From Planktotalea arctica (GTDB lineage Bacteria; Pseudomonadota; Alphaproteobacteria; Rhodobacterales; Rhodobacteraceae), in NCBI RefSeq assembly GCF_002105285.1, contig NZ_MUHR01000011.1, forward strand, positions 124,001 to 188,000: 64,000 bases of DNA, written 5' to 3'. The notes under the pieces are model-generated. The model saw nothing but the letters and a program-made list of their open reading frames with translations, ran no database searches and was not told where the DNA came from. The position numbers and the translations under genes are program-made. Shown in pieces: positions 8,581 to 17,814 of this stretch (its first letter is position 1; each line of letters begins with the position of its first letter).

Positions 8581-9795
8581 ATGAGCAAGATCAAAGTCGC
8601 AAATCCGATTGTTGAAATGGACGGCGATGAAATGACCCGCATCATATGGGATTTCATCAAGAAAAAGCTGATCGAGCCATATCTCGACATTGATCTGCTC
8701 TATTATGACCTCGGCATTGAAGAGCGTGATCGCACCAATGACCAAGTGACAATCGACGCCGCTGAAAAGACGCTCGAAGTGGGCGTCGCCGTCAAATGCG
8801 CGACCATCACGCCCGACGAGGCACGGGTCGAGGAATTCGGCCTCAAGCAGATGTGGAAATCGCCAAATGGCACGATCCGCAACATTCTTGGCGGCGTGAT
8901 TTTCCGCCAGCCAATTATCTGCAAGAACGTGCCGCGCCTTGTGCCCGGATGGACCAAGCCGATTGTTGTCGGGCGTCATGCGTTCGGTGATCAATATAAA
9001 GCCACGGACATGAAGTTCCCGGGCGCTGGCACTCTGACGATGAAATTTGTCGGCGAGGACGGAACAGAGATCGAGCATGAAGTATATAAAGCCGACAGCG
9101 CGGGCGTGTTCATGTCCATGTATAACGTGGATAAATCCATCTACGATTTCGCGCGCGCATCGCTTAACTATGGTCTGAACATCGGCTGGCCCGTCTATCT
9201 GTCCACCAAAAACACCATCCTCAAGCAATATGACGGTCGCTTCCTTGAAATCTTCCAGGAGGTCTATGAGGCGGAATTCGCCGAAGCCTTCAAGGAAAAA
9301 GGCATCTGGTATGAACACCGCCTGATCGACGATATGGTTGCCTGCGCAATCAAATGGAACGGCGGCTTCGTCTGGGCGTGCAAAAACTATGACGGCGATG
9401 TGCAATCGGATGTGGTCGCGCAGGGCTTTGGCTCGCTCGGGATGATGACCTCGCAGCTGATGACCCCCGATGGCAAGATCGTCGAGGCAGAGGCGGCGCA
9501 CGGCACCGTCACGCGCCACTACCGCCAGCATCAAGCCGGGGAGTCGACCTCAACCAACTCCATCGCGTCAATATATGCGTGGACAGGCGGGCTGAAGCAC
9601 CGCGCGAAACTGGATGACAACGCGGCGCTGCTGAACTTCGCCGACACGCTGGAACGCGTGATCGTTGAAACGGTCGAGGCGGGTCACATGACCAAAGACC
9701 TCGCGCTGCTGGTTGGCCCCGATCAGGGCTGGCTGACCACGATAGGCTTTCTCGAGAAGATCGAAGAGAACCTGAACACGGCCTTGGCCGGCTAG
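8581..9795 (+). CDS. icd: NADP-dependent isocitrate dehydrogenase
   Basis: Cytoplasmic TCA-cycle enzyme converting isocitrate to 2-oxoglutarate with NADP. The 404-residue protein is of the short, eukaryote-like homodimeric type common in alphaproteobacteria. Conserved blocks are [34 protein letters not shown] (phosphorylation/substrate loop), [16 protein letters not shown], and [14 protein letters not shown] near the cofactor site. The ATG 8581 is preceded by gaaagg. A strong terminator follows at 9809. 2-oxoglutarate made here is also the signal read by the nitrogen-control system encoded further right. Confidence 0.96.
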   Translation: MSKIKVANPIVEMDGDEMTRIIWDFIKKKLIEPYLDIDLLYYDLGIEERDRTNDQVTIDAAEKTLEVGVAVKCATITPDEARVEEFGLKQMWKSPNGTIRNILGGVIFRQPIICKNVPRLVPGWTKPIVVGRHAFGDQYKATDMKFPGAGTLTMKFVGEDGTEIEHEVYKADSAGVFMSMYNVDKSIYDFARASLNYGLNIGWPVYLSTKNTILKQYDGRFLEIFQEVYEAEFAEAFKEKGIWYEHRLIDDMVACAIKWNGGFVWACKNYDGDVQSDVVAQGFGSLGMMTSQLMTPDGKIVEAEAAHGTVTRHYRQHQAGESTSTNSIASIYAWTGGLKHRAKLDDNAALLNFADTLERVIVETVEAGHMTKDLALLVGPDQGWLTTIGFLEKIEENLNTALAG

Positions 9796-9808
9796 ACAAG
9801 ACCGCATC

Positions 9809-9838
9809 AAGGGCGCCGCAGCTTTGCGTCGCCCTTTT
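9809..9838 (+). terminator. Intrinsic terminator after icd
   Basis: AAGGGCG pairs with CGCCCTT, extended inside by CGCA with TGCG, followed by a short T run. It begins 14 bases after the icd stop. Confidence 0.8.
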
Positions 9839-9855
9839 GAATGCGCGTTGGCGCG

Positions 9856-10062
9856 TTACTGGCCGCGATTGTGCGTGCGCGCATAAAGCTTGCCAATGAT
9901 CTTGCTCGCCGTCTTCTCGCAGGCGGCGGGCATGAACGCATGAATCAAGGCGGCGCCTGCGGCCAGCGTAAGGAGGCCTGCGAATTTCAACGCGAAGGCC
10001 ATATGCTCGAAATAGCTCTCGTCGACGCTTTTAGGATGCTCGATAAAGATGCGGCGGAACAT
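9856..10062 (-). CDS. DUF6356-like small membrane protein
   Basis: A 68-residue protein beginning MFRRIFIEHPKSVDESYFEH, with one transmembrane helix at about residues 22-45 (AFALKFAGLLTLAAGAALIH) and a C-terminus ending ARTHNRGQ. This matches my recollection of the DUF6356 family, common in Rhodobacteraceae and other alphaproteobacteria and without known function. The ATG at 10062 has an excellent ribosome site (aagggag). The gene is divergent from the Lrp regulator and convergent with icd. Confidence 0.82.
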   Translation of the reverse strand: MFRRIFIEHPKSVDESYFEHMAFALKFAGLLTLAAGAALIHAFMPAACEKTASKIIGKLYARTHNRGQ

Positions 10063-10178
10063 GGCGGGTCTCCCTTTTGATTTTGGCAAAGATGTATCAA
10101 AACCACCGCAAATATGTCCCAAAATATACCGTTGCAGCACTATTGTTTGTGACATTCTCCCATGGTACTCCGAATTTT

Positions 10179-10634
10179 ATGGAAATAGATCAAATTGACC
10201 GCCGCATCCTGCAACACATGCAACGCGACTGTGACGTTTCGCTTGAAACCCTTGGCGAAACGGTGGGCCTGTCGCGCAACGCCTGCTGGCGGCGTATCAA
10301 ACTTCTGAGTGCTGCGGGGGTGATCAAACGCAAGGTCGCGCTGCTTGACGCGGATGCGATCGGCCTGCCGCTCAGCGTATTCATTCAGGTGCGCACCGAT
10401 CGCCATGATGCAGATTGGTCGCAAAAATTCGCTCGCGCCGCTAAGGCACTACCGCAAATTCAAGGGGTCTACCGCATGTCGGGCGAACTTGATTACCTTA
10501 TCCGTGCTCGCGTGGCGGATATGAAAGACTACGACCGCCTCTATCAAAAACTCACCGCATCTGTTTCACTCGCGGATGTCTCGGCCAGCTTCGTGATGGA
10601 AGAGATCAAGGAAACCACGGCCCTGCCGCTGTAG
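10179..10634 (+). CDS. Lrp/AsnC-family transcriptional regulator
   Basis: Cytoplasmic regulator of 151 residues. Residues 1-60 form the winged-helix DNA-binding domain (IDQIDRRILQHMQRDCDVSL, LGETVGLSRNACWRRIKLL) and residues 65-145 the RAM ligand-binding and oligomerisation domain (VYRMSGELDYLIRARVADMK). Start ATG 10179 is set by the family's usual N-terminus; upstream in-frame codons do not resemble it and the ribosome site is weak. The SMR transporter gene begins 12 bases after the stop, so the regulator and exporter form an operon, suggesting that it senses an amino acid or amine handled by that transporter. Confidence 0.92.
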   Translation: MEIDQIDRRILQHMQRDCDVSLETLGETVGLSRNACWRRIKLLSAAGVIKRKVALLDADAIGLPLSVFIQVRTDRHDADWSQKFARAAKALPQIQGVYRMSGELDYLIRARVADMKDYDRLYQKLTASVSLADVSASFVMEEIKETTALPL

Positions 10635-10646
10635 AGGATCAAACAG

Positions 10647-10982
10647 ATGCCGTCCCATTACATCATTCTGCTTATCGCTGTTGCCTGCGAAACCATCGGA
10701 ACTGCGGCGCTGCAGGCCAGCAACCAGTTCACCAAATTCTGGCCCTCGGCATTGGTGGTCATCGCCTATGCCATCAGCTTTTACTTTCTCGCGCTTGCCC
10801 TGCGCACGATCCCGCTCGGCATCGCATATGCGCTCTGGTCCGGCCTTGGCATCATATTCATCACAAGTATCGGATATATGGTCTACGGGCAAAAACTCGA
10901 TCTGCCCGCAATCCTCGGCCTCGGCCTGATCCTGAGCGGCATCATCGTGATCCACCTCTTCTCCAACACCGCCACCCATTAA
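10647..10982 (+). CDS. Small multidrug resistance (SMR) family transporter
   Basis: Inner-membrane transporter of 111 residues with four helices, functioning as a dimer. The essential carboxylate is Glu15 in AVACETIGTAAL, and the GIAYALWSGLGI helix carries the conserved tryptophan. Family members export quaternary ammonium compounds, polyamines or guanidinium in exchange for protons; the subtype cannot be decided. The ATG is preceded by agagga. It is translationally close to the Lrp-type regulator. Confidence 0.92.
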   Translation: MPSHYIILLIAVACETIGTAALQASNQFTKFWPSALVVIAYAISFYFLALALRTIPLGIAYALWSGLGIIFITSIGYMVYGQKLDLPAILGLGLILSGIIVIHLFSNTATH

Positions 10983-11010
10983 CTCCAGATTAAGGTTAAC
11001 GTCCACGTCG

Positions 11011-11040
11011 CTTCTCGGGTCCTGAAATACCTCGGGGGAG
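11011..11040 (-). repeat. 3'-end intergenic element, copy 2 (downstream of the dehydrogenase at 11082)
   Basis: Read on the minus strand it contains CCCCCGAGGTATTTCAGGAC then CCGAGAAG. Together with the hairpins at 11042-11071 it forms a composite unit that recurs, in the same orientation to the upstream gene, at 32448-32508. Confidence 0.65.
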
Positions 11041-11041
11041 G

Positions 11042-11071
11042 CCATCTTTGATGGGCGGGGGCAGCGCCCCC
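11042..11071 (-). terminator. Paired hairpins downstream of the dehydrogenase
   Basis: GGGGGC (11057-11062) pairs with GCCCCC (11066-11071) across a three-base loop, and CCATC (11042-11046) pairs with GATGG (11050-11054). They sit 11 bases beyond the minus-strand stop at 11082 and also separate the convergent SMR gene. No U tract is present. Confidence 0.6.
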
Positions 11072-11081
11072 ATCCACCCAG

Positions 11082-11954
11082 TCAGCCCATCGCACGCAAA
11101 CGCTTGATCAGGCTCGATGTATCCCAGCGCCCACCGCCCAGTTTCTGCACGTCTTTATAGAACTGATCGACCAACGCGGTCACCGGCAGGCTCGCGCCCA
11201 CCTCGTCGCCCGCATCAAGGCAAATCCCCAAATCCTTGCGCATCCAGTCCACTGCAAAACCATGCTCGAATTCATCGTCGATCATCGTCTCATAGCGGTT
11301 CGCCATCTGCCATGATCCGGCTGCGCCTTGCGAAATTACTTCAACAACCGCGCGTCCGTCCAATCCCGCCTTCTCGGCAAAATGCAGCGCCTCGGACAGG
11401 CCTTGCACCAACCCCGCAATTGCAATCTGGTTGCACATTTTGGTCATTTGCCCTGCGCCGCTCTCGCCAATGCGGCGGCACAGCTTGGCATAGGCCTGCA
11501 TCACCGGCTCTGCGCGCGCAAAGGCACCGGCATCGCCGCCGCACATGATCGACAAAGCACCATTCTCTGCGCCCGCCTGCCCACCGGAAATCGGCGCATC
11601 CACAAAGCTGATTTGCGCACTATCCGCAGCCTTATAAAGCTGCGCGGTCACTTTCGCAGACACTGTCGTGTGATCGACAAAAATCGCACCCTCGCTCATG
11701 CCTGCAAACGCACCCTCTTCCCCAAGACAAACCGAGCGTAAATCGTCATCATTGCCAACGCAGGCCATCACAAAATCAGCACTCATTGAAGCCTCGCGCG
11801 GCGTGCTCGCAAAACTGCCGCCATGCTGCGCCACCCAAGCACGCGCCTTTTCGGCGCTGCGATTGTAAACCGTGACCTCATGGCCCGCGTCCCTCAAATG
11901 AGCGGCCATCGGATACCCCATGACACCGAGACCCAAGAATGCACATTTCGCCAT
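11082..11954 (-). CDS. NAD(P)-dependent beta-hydroxyacid dehydrogenase (3-hydroxyisobutyrate dehydrogenase family)
   Basis: Cytoplasmic oxidoreductase of 290 residues. The Rossmann loop GLGVMGYPMAAHLRDAGH is at the N-terminus, the substrate-binding signature FVDAPISGGQAGAENG in the middle, and the catalytic lysine in GQMTKMCNQ. Family members oxidise 3-hydroxyisobutyrate, tartronate semialdehyde or related acids; the exact substrate is uncertain. A good ribosome site (ggaggg) precedes the ATG at 11954. The gene is divergent from the penicillin-acylase-family gene, with 107 bases between starts. Confidence 0.9.
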   Translation of the reverse strand: MAKCAFLGLGVMGYPMAAHLRDAGHEVTVYNRSAEKARAWVAQHGGSFASTPREASMSADFVMACVGNDDDLRSVCLGEEGAFAGMSEGAIFVDHTTVSAKVTAQLYKAADSAQISFVDAPISGGQAGAENGALSIMCGGDAGAFARAEPVMQAYAKLCRRIGESGAGQMTKMCNQIAIAGLVQGLSEALHFAEKAGLDGRAVVEVISQGAAGSWQMANRYETMIDDEFEHGFAVDWMRKDLGICLDAGDEVGASLPVTALVDQFYKDVQKLGGGRWDTSSLIKRLRAMG

Positions 11955-12061
11955 CTGCTTTTCCCTCCGCTAGAATTGCCCTAAAGCATGTGTCGAGTCT
12001 GCGCGCCAAAGACAAGTGCTTTGGCGCGCGCCGACTCCTTGGGGAAACGAAAGGCAACTAT

Positions 12062-14539
12062 ATGATTTTGATCTTTCGCTGGGCTTTGCGCCTCGCCGGC
12101 GGTGCCGTCATCGCAGCACTTGTCGCGTCGCTTCTGGCCTATTTCCTCGCTGCGCGCTCCTTGCCCGATTATACCAAGACGCTTGAAGTTCAGGGCATTT
12201 CCGCCCCCGTGGAAATTGTACGCGACAATGCCAACGTGCCGCATATTTTTGGCGCGAGCGATGCGGATGTGTTCTTTGGCCTCGGCTATGCCCATGCGCA
12301 GGACCGCTTGTGGCAGATCACCATGCTGCGCCGCACCGCGCAGGGGCGCCTCTCCGAAGTTTTTGGCAAACGCACGCTAGGCATCGACACGCTGCTGCGC
12401 CGCCTCGATCTTTATCGTCTCGCTAGCGCCTCTGTGGACAGTCAGGACGCGCGCACCTCTGCCGCATTGCAGGCCTATGCGGCAGGCATCAACATGCGCA
12501 TCGCCGAAATCAACCAAAGCGCGCTAGGGCGCGGTGCACCCGAAATGTTCCTCTTTGGTGCACCGATCTCGCCATGGCGTCCGGCCGATTCCCTCGCGGT
12601 GATCAAACTTATGGCGCTGCAACTCTCCGGTCATTTGCAGGACGAAGTGCTGCGCGCGCGCACCTCGCTCATTTTGCCTGATGCAGCGCGACTCTCGGAC
12701 ATTCTGCCCGATATGCCGGGCACGGGCCTTGCGGCCTTGCCTGAATTCTCCTCGCTCTTCAAAGCGCCCTTGCCGCGCTACGCTGCGGGCAGCGCACCGC
12801 GCGATCCGCTTCACCCCGTGCCCCTGCGCGGGCTTGCTGGTGCCTCGAACGCATGGGCTGCGGCCCCCTCGCGCTCAGCTGCTGGCGGCACGCTTTTAGC
12901 CAATGATCCACACCTTGGCTTCAGCGCCCCGACGATCTGGTATCTCGCGCGGCTCGAGCTGGCTTCGGGCGGCGTCATTGGCGGAACGATCCCCGGCATG
13001 CCCGTGGTTCTGGCCGGGCGCAGCTCGACCCTTGGCTGGGGCATCACATCGTCCTACCTCGATGATCAGGACCTCTATATCGAGCAACTCAACCCCGAGA
13101 ACCCCGAAGAATACCGCACGCCCGAAGGGTTCAAACCGTTTCAGACGCGCAAATCGATTATCAACATCAAGGACGCCGAACCGGTCACCATTACCCTGCG
13201 CTGGAGCGACAACGGCCCCGTCATGACAGGCACAGACTTCGATCTGGCCGCGATCACGCCGCAGGGGCATGTGGCGGCGCTGGCTTGGACCGCGCTTGAT
13301 CCGCGCGACACTTCGATGAGCGCGGCGATGGGCATCATGCAGGCCGCCGATGTGCAAAGCGCCCTTATCAGCGCCGAGGCCTATATCGCACCGTCGCAAA
13401 ATCTCACGCTGGTGGACAAGGACAAGATCGCGTTGCAACTGATCGGTGCCATGCCGCGCCGCGACGTCGATCACCAAAGCAAAGGGCGCATGCCCAGCCC
13501 CGGCTGGATCGCCGCAAACCGCTGGCAGGGCGTTTTGCCCGCTGCAACCAACCCTGCGTTCCTTGATCCCGAGGGTGGCATTCTGGGCAATACCAACAAT
13601 AAACTGGTCGAGCGTCCCTTCCCCGTGCACGTCAGCTACGAGTGGGGCGACAGCCAGCGTATCGAGCGCTGGCGCCGATTGATGCAGAATCGCCAGGTGC
13701 ACACGCGCGACAGCTTTGTTGAAGCACAGCTCGATACGGTCAGCATCACCGCGCGCACGCTCTTGCCGTTGATCGGGGCCGATCTGTGGTTCACGGGCGA
13801 CGCGGCGCAGGCCGGAACACCCGCGCGCAAACGCCAGATCGCGCTGGATCTGCTGGCAAATTGGAACGGCGAGATGAACGAACATCTGCCAGAGCCACTG
13901 ATCTATTCCGCTTGGCTGCGCGCGTTGCAAGATCGCCTGATCCAGGACGAACTTGGCCCGCTAGCTGGCGAATTCAAACATGTAGAGCCGCTGTTCATCG
14001 AGCGCGTCTACCGCGATATCGGCGGCGCTGCGCAGTGGTGCGATATCCTGCAATCCTCGCCTGTGGAAACCTGCACCGAAATCGCGCGTCAATCGCTGGA
14101 CACGGCGATCCTGTGGCTCGAGGAAAACTACAGTAGCGATCTGACCTCCCTGCGCTGGGGCGATGCGCATCAGGCCACCCATGATCACGCGGTGCTCGGC
14201 GAAGTGCCGCTGCTGCGCTATTTCGTCAACATTCGCCAATCAACATCGGGCGGTGACAACACGCTAATGCGGGGACGTACCAAAGGCGGCGGCGGCATGG
14301 ACGGTTTCTTGAACGTGCACGGCGCTGGCTATCGCGGAGTTTATGACTTCACCGATCCGGACAGCTCGCTCTTCATCATCTCTACGGGGCAATCAGGACA
14401 TCTGTTCTCACGCCACTACGATGATCTAGGCACGCTATGGCGGCGCGGTGAATATATTCCCATGTCGCTCGATGAAGGCCTCGCACGCGCGGCTGCCGTT
14501 GGCGTCACCACACTCGTGCCCGTGCAAAACGAGCCCTAG
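12062..14539 (+). CDS. Penicillin acylase (Ntn-hydrolase) family protein
   Basis: Amidase precursor of 825 residues, expected to self-cleave into alpha and beta chains. The N-terminus (about residues 1-32) is one hydrophobic helix without a clear cleavage site, suggesting membrane anchoring with the enzyme in the periplasm. Landmarks are GLGYAHAQDRLWQI in the alpha chain, the autocatalytic junction just before Ser262 in GASNAWAA (the N-terminal nucleophile of the beta chain), and ANDPHLGF shortly after it. Near the C-terminus GGDNTLMRGR and FIISTGQSGHLFSRHYDD are typical. Substrates in this family include beta-lactams, N-acyl-homoserine lactones and other N-acyl amides; none can be chosen here. 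Start ATG 12062 has a gaaagg ribosome site. Confidence 0.9.
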   Translation: MILIFRWALRLAGGAVIAALVASLLAYFLAARSLPDYTKTLEVQGISAPVEIVRDNANVPHIFGASDADVFFGLGYAHAQDRLWQITMLRRTAQGRLSEVFGKRTLGIDTLLRRLDLYRLASASVDSQDARTSAALQAYAAGINMRIAEINQSALGRGAPEMFLFGAPISPWRPADSLAVIKLMALQLSGHLQDEVLRARTSLILPDAARLSDILPDMPGTGLAALPEFSSLFKAPLPRYAAGSAPRDPLHPVPLRGLAGASNAWAAAPSRSAAGGTLLANDPHLGFSAPTIWYLARLELASGGVIGGTIPGMPVVLAGRSSTLGWGITSSYLDDQDLYIEQLNPENPEEYRTPEGFKPFQTRKSIINIKDAEPVTITLRWSDNGPVMTGTDFDLAAITPQGHVAALAWTALDPRDTSMSAAMGIMQAADVQSALISAEAYIAPSQNLTLVDKDKIALQLIGAMPRRDVDHQSKGRMPSPGWIAANRWQGVLPAATNPAFLDPEGGILGNTNNKLVERPFPVHVSYEWGDSQRIERWRRLMQNRQVHTRDSFVEAQLDTVSITARTLLPLIGADLWFTGDAAQAGTPARKRQIALDLLANWNGEMNEHLPEPLIYSAWLRALQDRLIQDELGPLAGEFKHVEPLFIERVYRDIGGAAQWCDILQSSPVETCTEIARQSLDTAILWLEENYSSDLTSLRWGDAHQATHDHAVLGEVPLLRYFVNIRQSTSGGDNTLMRGRTKGGGGMDGFLNVHGAGYRGVYDFTDPDSSLFIISTGQSGHLFSRHYDDLGTLWRRGEYIPMSLDEGLARAAAVGVTTLVPVQNEP

Positions 14540-14541
14540 CA

Positions 14542-14572
14542 TCCTCTTTCTATAAATATCGCCGCCGGAGGC
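14542..14572 (-). repeat. 3'-end intergenic element, copy 3 (downstream of hflX)
   Basis: On the minus strand it reads GGCCTCCGGCGGCGATATTT then ATAGAAAGAGG, a divergent member of the element family, located after the hflX hairpins. Confidence 0.5.
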
Positions 14573-14573
14573 C

Positions 14574-14622
14574 AAATTCCTTCTAAAGGAATTTCCAAAT
14601 CTTTTAGTTGAAAAACTTCAAC
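14574..14622 (-). terminator. Two hairpins downstream of hflX
   Basis: AAATTCCTT (14574-14582) pairs perfectly with AAGGAATTT (14586-14594) across CTA. GTTGAA (14607-14612) pairs with TTCAAC (14617-14622), starting four bases beyond the hflX stop. They lie between the convergent hflX and penicillin-acylase genes. Confidence 0.6.
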
Positions 14623-14625
14623 CGC

Positions 14626-15897
14626 TTAAAGCGCGTAAAACTGCGCACGGTGCTTGGCCTTCCAGCGTAGATCAAGCTCGAAACCCTGCTCGCCTTGGCG
14701 CTCTGCCTCGACAAGCGAGCGCTCGAACAACCAGGCGCGCTTTTTACCGTCAGAATAGGGCAGCACCAACGTCTCTTCGATGATCTCCCCCTCCAGCGCC
14801 GCCTCGACGGCAGCGATAAACTCGGGGATGCCCGCGCCCGTCACCGATGACAGCGCAAGCACATCATCATTGCGCGCCGCGCGCGCCAGAACAGCGTCCT
14901 GCGCATCCGGTTCCAGCAAATCAATCTTGTTCCAGACCTCGAGCTGCTTCGCGCCTTCCCCGACGCCAAGCGACGTCAGAATCGTGCGCACATCCGCCGC
15001 CTGCTCTTCACTGCCCTCATGCGAGATGTCGCGCACATGCACGATCAAATCTGCGGCCAGAACCTCTTCAAGCGTCGCACGAAACGAGGCGACCAGTTCG
15101 GTCGGCAAATCGGAAATGAAGCCAACCGTGTCTGACAGGATAACTTGCGGACCATCCGGTAATTCCACCGCACGCATCGTCGGATCCAGCGTGGCAAAAA
15201 GCATATCCTTGGCAAAGACATCCGCACCGGTCAGCCGGTTGAACAGCGTCGATTTGCCCGCGTTGGTGTAGCCCACCAGCGCCACGATCGGAAACGGCAC
15301 CTTGGCGCGCGCATCACGGTGCAACGCGCGGGTTTTCACCACTTTGGACAGTTTGCGACGCAAACGCACCAATTGATCATCAATCGCGCGGCGATCCGAT
15401 TCGATCTGCGTTTCGCCCGGTCCCCCGACAAAACCAAGGCCACCGCGCTGACGTTCCAAATGCGTCCAAGCCCGCACCAGCCGCGTGCGCTGATAACTCA
15501 GCGCCGCCATTTCAACCTGCAACACACCCTCGCTGGTGCGCGCACGATCCGAGAAAATCTCGAGGATAAGTCCCGTGCGATCAAGCAGCTTCACGCCCCA
15601 GGCTTTCTCCAGATTGCGCTGCTGCACTGGCGTCACAGGCCCATCTATCAGCACCAGATCGATCTCGTGCTGATCAAACAGATCATGCAATTCCTGAATT
15701 TTACCCTTGCCGAACAACATGCCCGAATGGGCCTTGGGCAAGCGCACAATGGTCTCACCCTTTACCTCAAGCCCCGGCAGCGCTTCGGCAAGGGCAACAG
15801 CCTCTGCCAAAGCCGGCTCGGGCAAGCGGCGATCATTGTTCGATTTGATGTCCGGATGCAAAACCCACGTGTGGGTCACCGCTGGATCATGATCCAT
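14626..15897 (-). CDS. hflX: Ribosome-associated GTPase HflX
   Basis: GTPase of 423 residues that binds the large ribosomal subunit and helps split stalled ribosomes. The N-terminal HflX domain includes the glycine-rich linker GGLGFVGGPGETQIESDRR. The G domain has G1 GYTNAGKST, G3 DTVGFI, and G4 NKID. The ATG at 15897 overlaps the hfq stop in an ATGA arrangement, so the gene is translationally coupled to hfq, the usual order in proteobacteria. Confidence 0.96.
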   Translation of the reverse strand: MDHDPAVTHTWVLHPDIKSNNDRRLPEPALAEAVALAEALPGLEVKGETIVRLPKAHSGMLFGKGKIQELHDLFDQHEIDLVLIDGPVTPVQQRNLEKAWGVKLLDRTGLILEIFSDRARTSEGVLQVEMAALSYQRTRLVRAWTHLERQRGGLGFVGGPGETQIESDRRAIDDQLVRLRRKLSKVVKTRALHRDARAKVPFPIVALVGYTNAGKSTLFNRLTGADVFAKDMLFATLDPTMRAVELPDGPQVILSDTVGFISDLPTELVASFRATLEEVLAADLIVHVRDISHEGSEEQAADVRTILTSLGVGEGAKQLEVWNKIDLLEPDAQDAVLARAARNDDVLALSSVTGAGIPEFIAAVEAALEGEIIEETLVLPYSDGKKRAWLFERSLVEAERQGEQGFELDLRWKAKHRAQFYAL

Positions 15898-16136
15898 CAA
15901 TTGGCGTCTTCGCCCTCATATAGGCTGATCGGCTGGCTTGGCATGATGGTCGAAATCGCATGTTTATAGACCAGCTGCGCCTGCCCGTCGCGGCGCAAAA
16001 GCACACAGAAATTGTCGAACCAGGTGATCACACCTTGCAATTTCACACCGTTGATCAGGAATACTGTGACCGGAACTTTGGTCTTGCGAACATGGTTCAG
16101 AAACGCGTCTTGCAGGTTCTGTCTATCAGTGGCCAT
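15897..16136 (-). CDS. hfq: RNA chaperone Hfq
   Basis: Sm-like hexameric RNA chaperone of 79 residues pairing small RNAs with mRNAs. The Sm1 region ([20 protein letters not shown]) and Sm2 motif ([15 protein letters not shown] is the hallmark) are intact. The C-terminal tail is short, as in other alphaproteobacteria. The gene starts the hfq-hflX operon. Its presence makes the candidate small RNA at 1952-2027 a possible client, which is inference only. Confidence 0.97.
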   Translation of the reverse strand: MATDRQNLQDAFLNHVRKTKVPVTVFLINGVKLQGVITWFDNFCVLLRRDGQAQLVYKHAISTIMPSQPISLYEGEDAN

Positions 16137-16287
16137 TGGGGCATGCCTTTATTCTTGCGTGTTATTCTTTTTGGGCGCAGCGAATGCCCTGCGATCAGGG
16201 CGGGTCGTCATCCTTAAAAGTATGTAGGCTTGCGCCCCGAGTTTCCAGCGCTTTTTTGGAATCGCTCCAAGTATCTCGGGCAGCGGG

Positions 16288-17805
16288 TTATTTACGCCAA
16301 AGCTCGGGCGTCAAAAGTGCGATGATCGCCAGTGTTTCAAGGCGCCCAAGGATAGTCGCGGCTGCAAAGCAAAGTTTGGCCGCCGCGCTCAAATCCGTCA
16401 GCAAGATCGGCTCGGCCCCCGCCACATCAAGCAATGGGCCGGTCGTGGACAGCGCTGCCACCGACATCACAAGGGCCTGCGAAAAGCTCGCTCCGAAACC
16501 GGTAAGCGCGAGGGTCACAAGCGCAAGCGAGAGCGCGAACAGCATGAAGAATATCCAAGCAGTATAAGCGCCCTGACGGCGCACACGGCGATTGTGCGCA
16601 CCCTTGCCACTGACCGAAGAGGGATGGATCAGCTTTTGCATCTCTCGCAGTCCATTCAGATAAAGCGTGAACACGCGCAGCAATTTCACGCCCCCTGCGG
16701 TCGTCGCCACGCCGCCGCCCATCAAGGCCAGCCCCATCAGGATCATTCCCGGCGTTGCCAAGCCCGACCAGCCCTGCGCCGCCTCCCACTCGGAGCTCAC
16801 AAAGCCAGTGGTGGTCAGAAACGACAGCACCGTGAACATCCCGCCCCAAAGCGCCTTGAGCGCCTGGCGCAGGTTCTCTTCCTCGTTCACCTCGAAGGAT
16901 GCAAGCCAGTGACGCATGAACAACAGCATCGGCACGCCAACCACCAACATCAAACCGATGCGAAATTCCGCATCCTCATGCAGCCCGCGCGTGCGCCCTG
17001 TGATCGTGTCGGTGGAAAACGTCAGGCGCGACAGGGCAAACAGCAAAAACAGGAATACCAGAACTTCGCCGGGCACACCCACGGTACTTTCCTCGATGCC
17101 GCCAATGGCCGAAATTCCGCTGGTGGACAGGGTTGCCATCGCGTGCATCAAGCCGTTCAGCGGCGTATTGCCAGCAATAATAAGGCAGAGCCAAAGCGTC
17201 AGCGTCAGTCCCGCATAAATGGGAAAAAGGCGTTTGGTGGTGCGAATAAGGCGCTGCCCCGGCGAGGCCGCGCGCATATCGACGCGGCGCAATCCACCCT
17301 GCCCTGGCTCTGCGCTGGTGGTCACCTCGAAACCACCCAGATTGAGCGGCGCAAGAATTGCAGCAGCGGCGATCCACATCAGCAACCCCCCCGACCAGCC
17401 AACGATACCGCGCCACAAATGCAGGCTCGATGGCAGGCGCGAGGGGTTGGGAAACATCGTTGCGCCCGTTGTGGTCAGCGAAGACACCATCTCGAAATAG
17501 GCATTCACGAAACTGGTGGTGCGCAGCGCCTCATAGAAGGGCACCGCAAGCACGACGGGCAGGATCACGAATACCGCGAGCAGCGCCAGAAGATGCTCGA
17601 GCGCCGTGTTATGCGTTGCGCGCCCCGACATGGCGATGCCGATCAACGCGCATAGGATCAGCCCCAGAAGGCTCGAATAAAAGAAGCTGCGCGCCACGTG
17701 GAACTCTTCTTGGGTCAGCGCATGGATGGCGGGAATGAACATGGCGCTGCACGCAAGAATGACGAAGATCAGAAAGACCGGCAGATCGAGGATACGCGCG
17801 AGCAT
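16288..17805 (-). CDS. trkH: Trk-type potassium transporter membrane subunit
   Basis: Inner-membrane potassium-translocating subunit of 505 residues with four M1-P-M2 repeats. All four selectivity-filter loops are visible in order: SLTTTGATMF, TLSTSGISAIGG, FLTTTGFVSS and LSTTGPLL. The ATG lies 9 bases after the trkA stop, so trkA-trkH form an operon. TrkH works with the cytoplasmic TrkA gating ring. A long imperfect hairpin (CCCGAG/CTCGGG arms) follows the stop at about 16237-16280. Confidence 0.95.
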   Translation of the reverse strand: MLARILDLPVFLIFVILACSAMFIPAIHALTQEEFHVARSFFYSSLLGLILCALIGIAMSGRATHNTALEHLLALLAVFVILPVVLAVPFYEALRTTSFVNAYFEMVSSLTTTGATMFPNPSRLPSSLHLWRGIVGWSGGLLMWIAAAAILAPLNLGGFEVTTSAEPGQGGLRRVDMRAASPGQRLIRTTKRLFPIYAGLTLTLWLCLIIAGNTPLNGLMHAMATLSTSGISAIGGIEESTVGVPGEVLVFLFLLFALSRLTFSTDTITGRTRGLHEDAEFRIGLMLVVGVPMLLFMRHWLASFEVNEEENLRQALKALWGGMFTVLSFLTTTGFVSSEWEAAQGWSGLATPGMILMGLALMGGGVATTAGGVKLLRVFTLYLNGLREMQKLIHPSSVSGKGAHNRRVRRQGAYTAWIFFMLFALSLALVTLALTGFGASFSQALVMSVAALSTTGPLLDVAGAEPILLTDLSAAAKLCFAAATILGRLETLAIIALLTPELWRK

Positions 17806-17814
17806 GCCCGCCCC

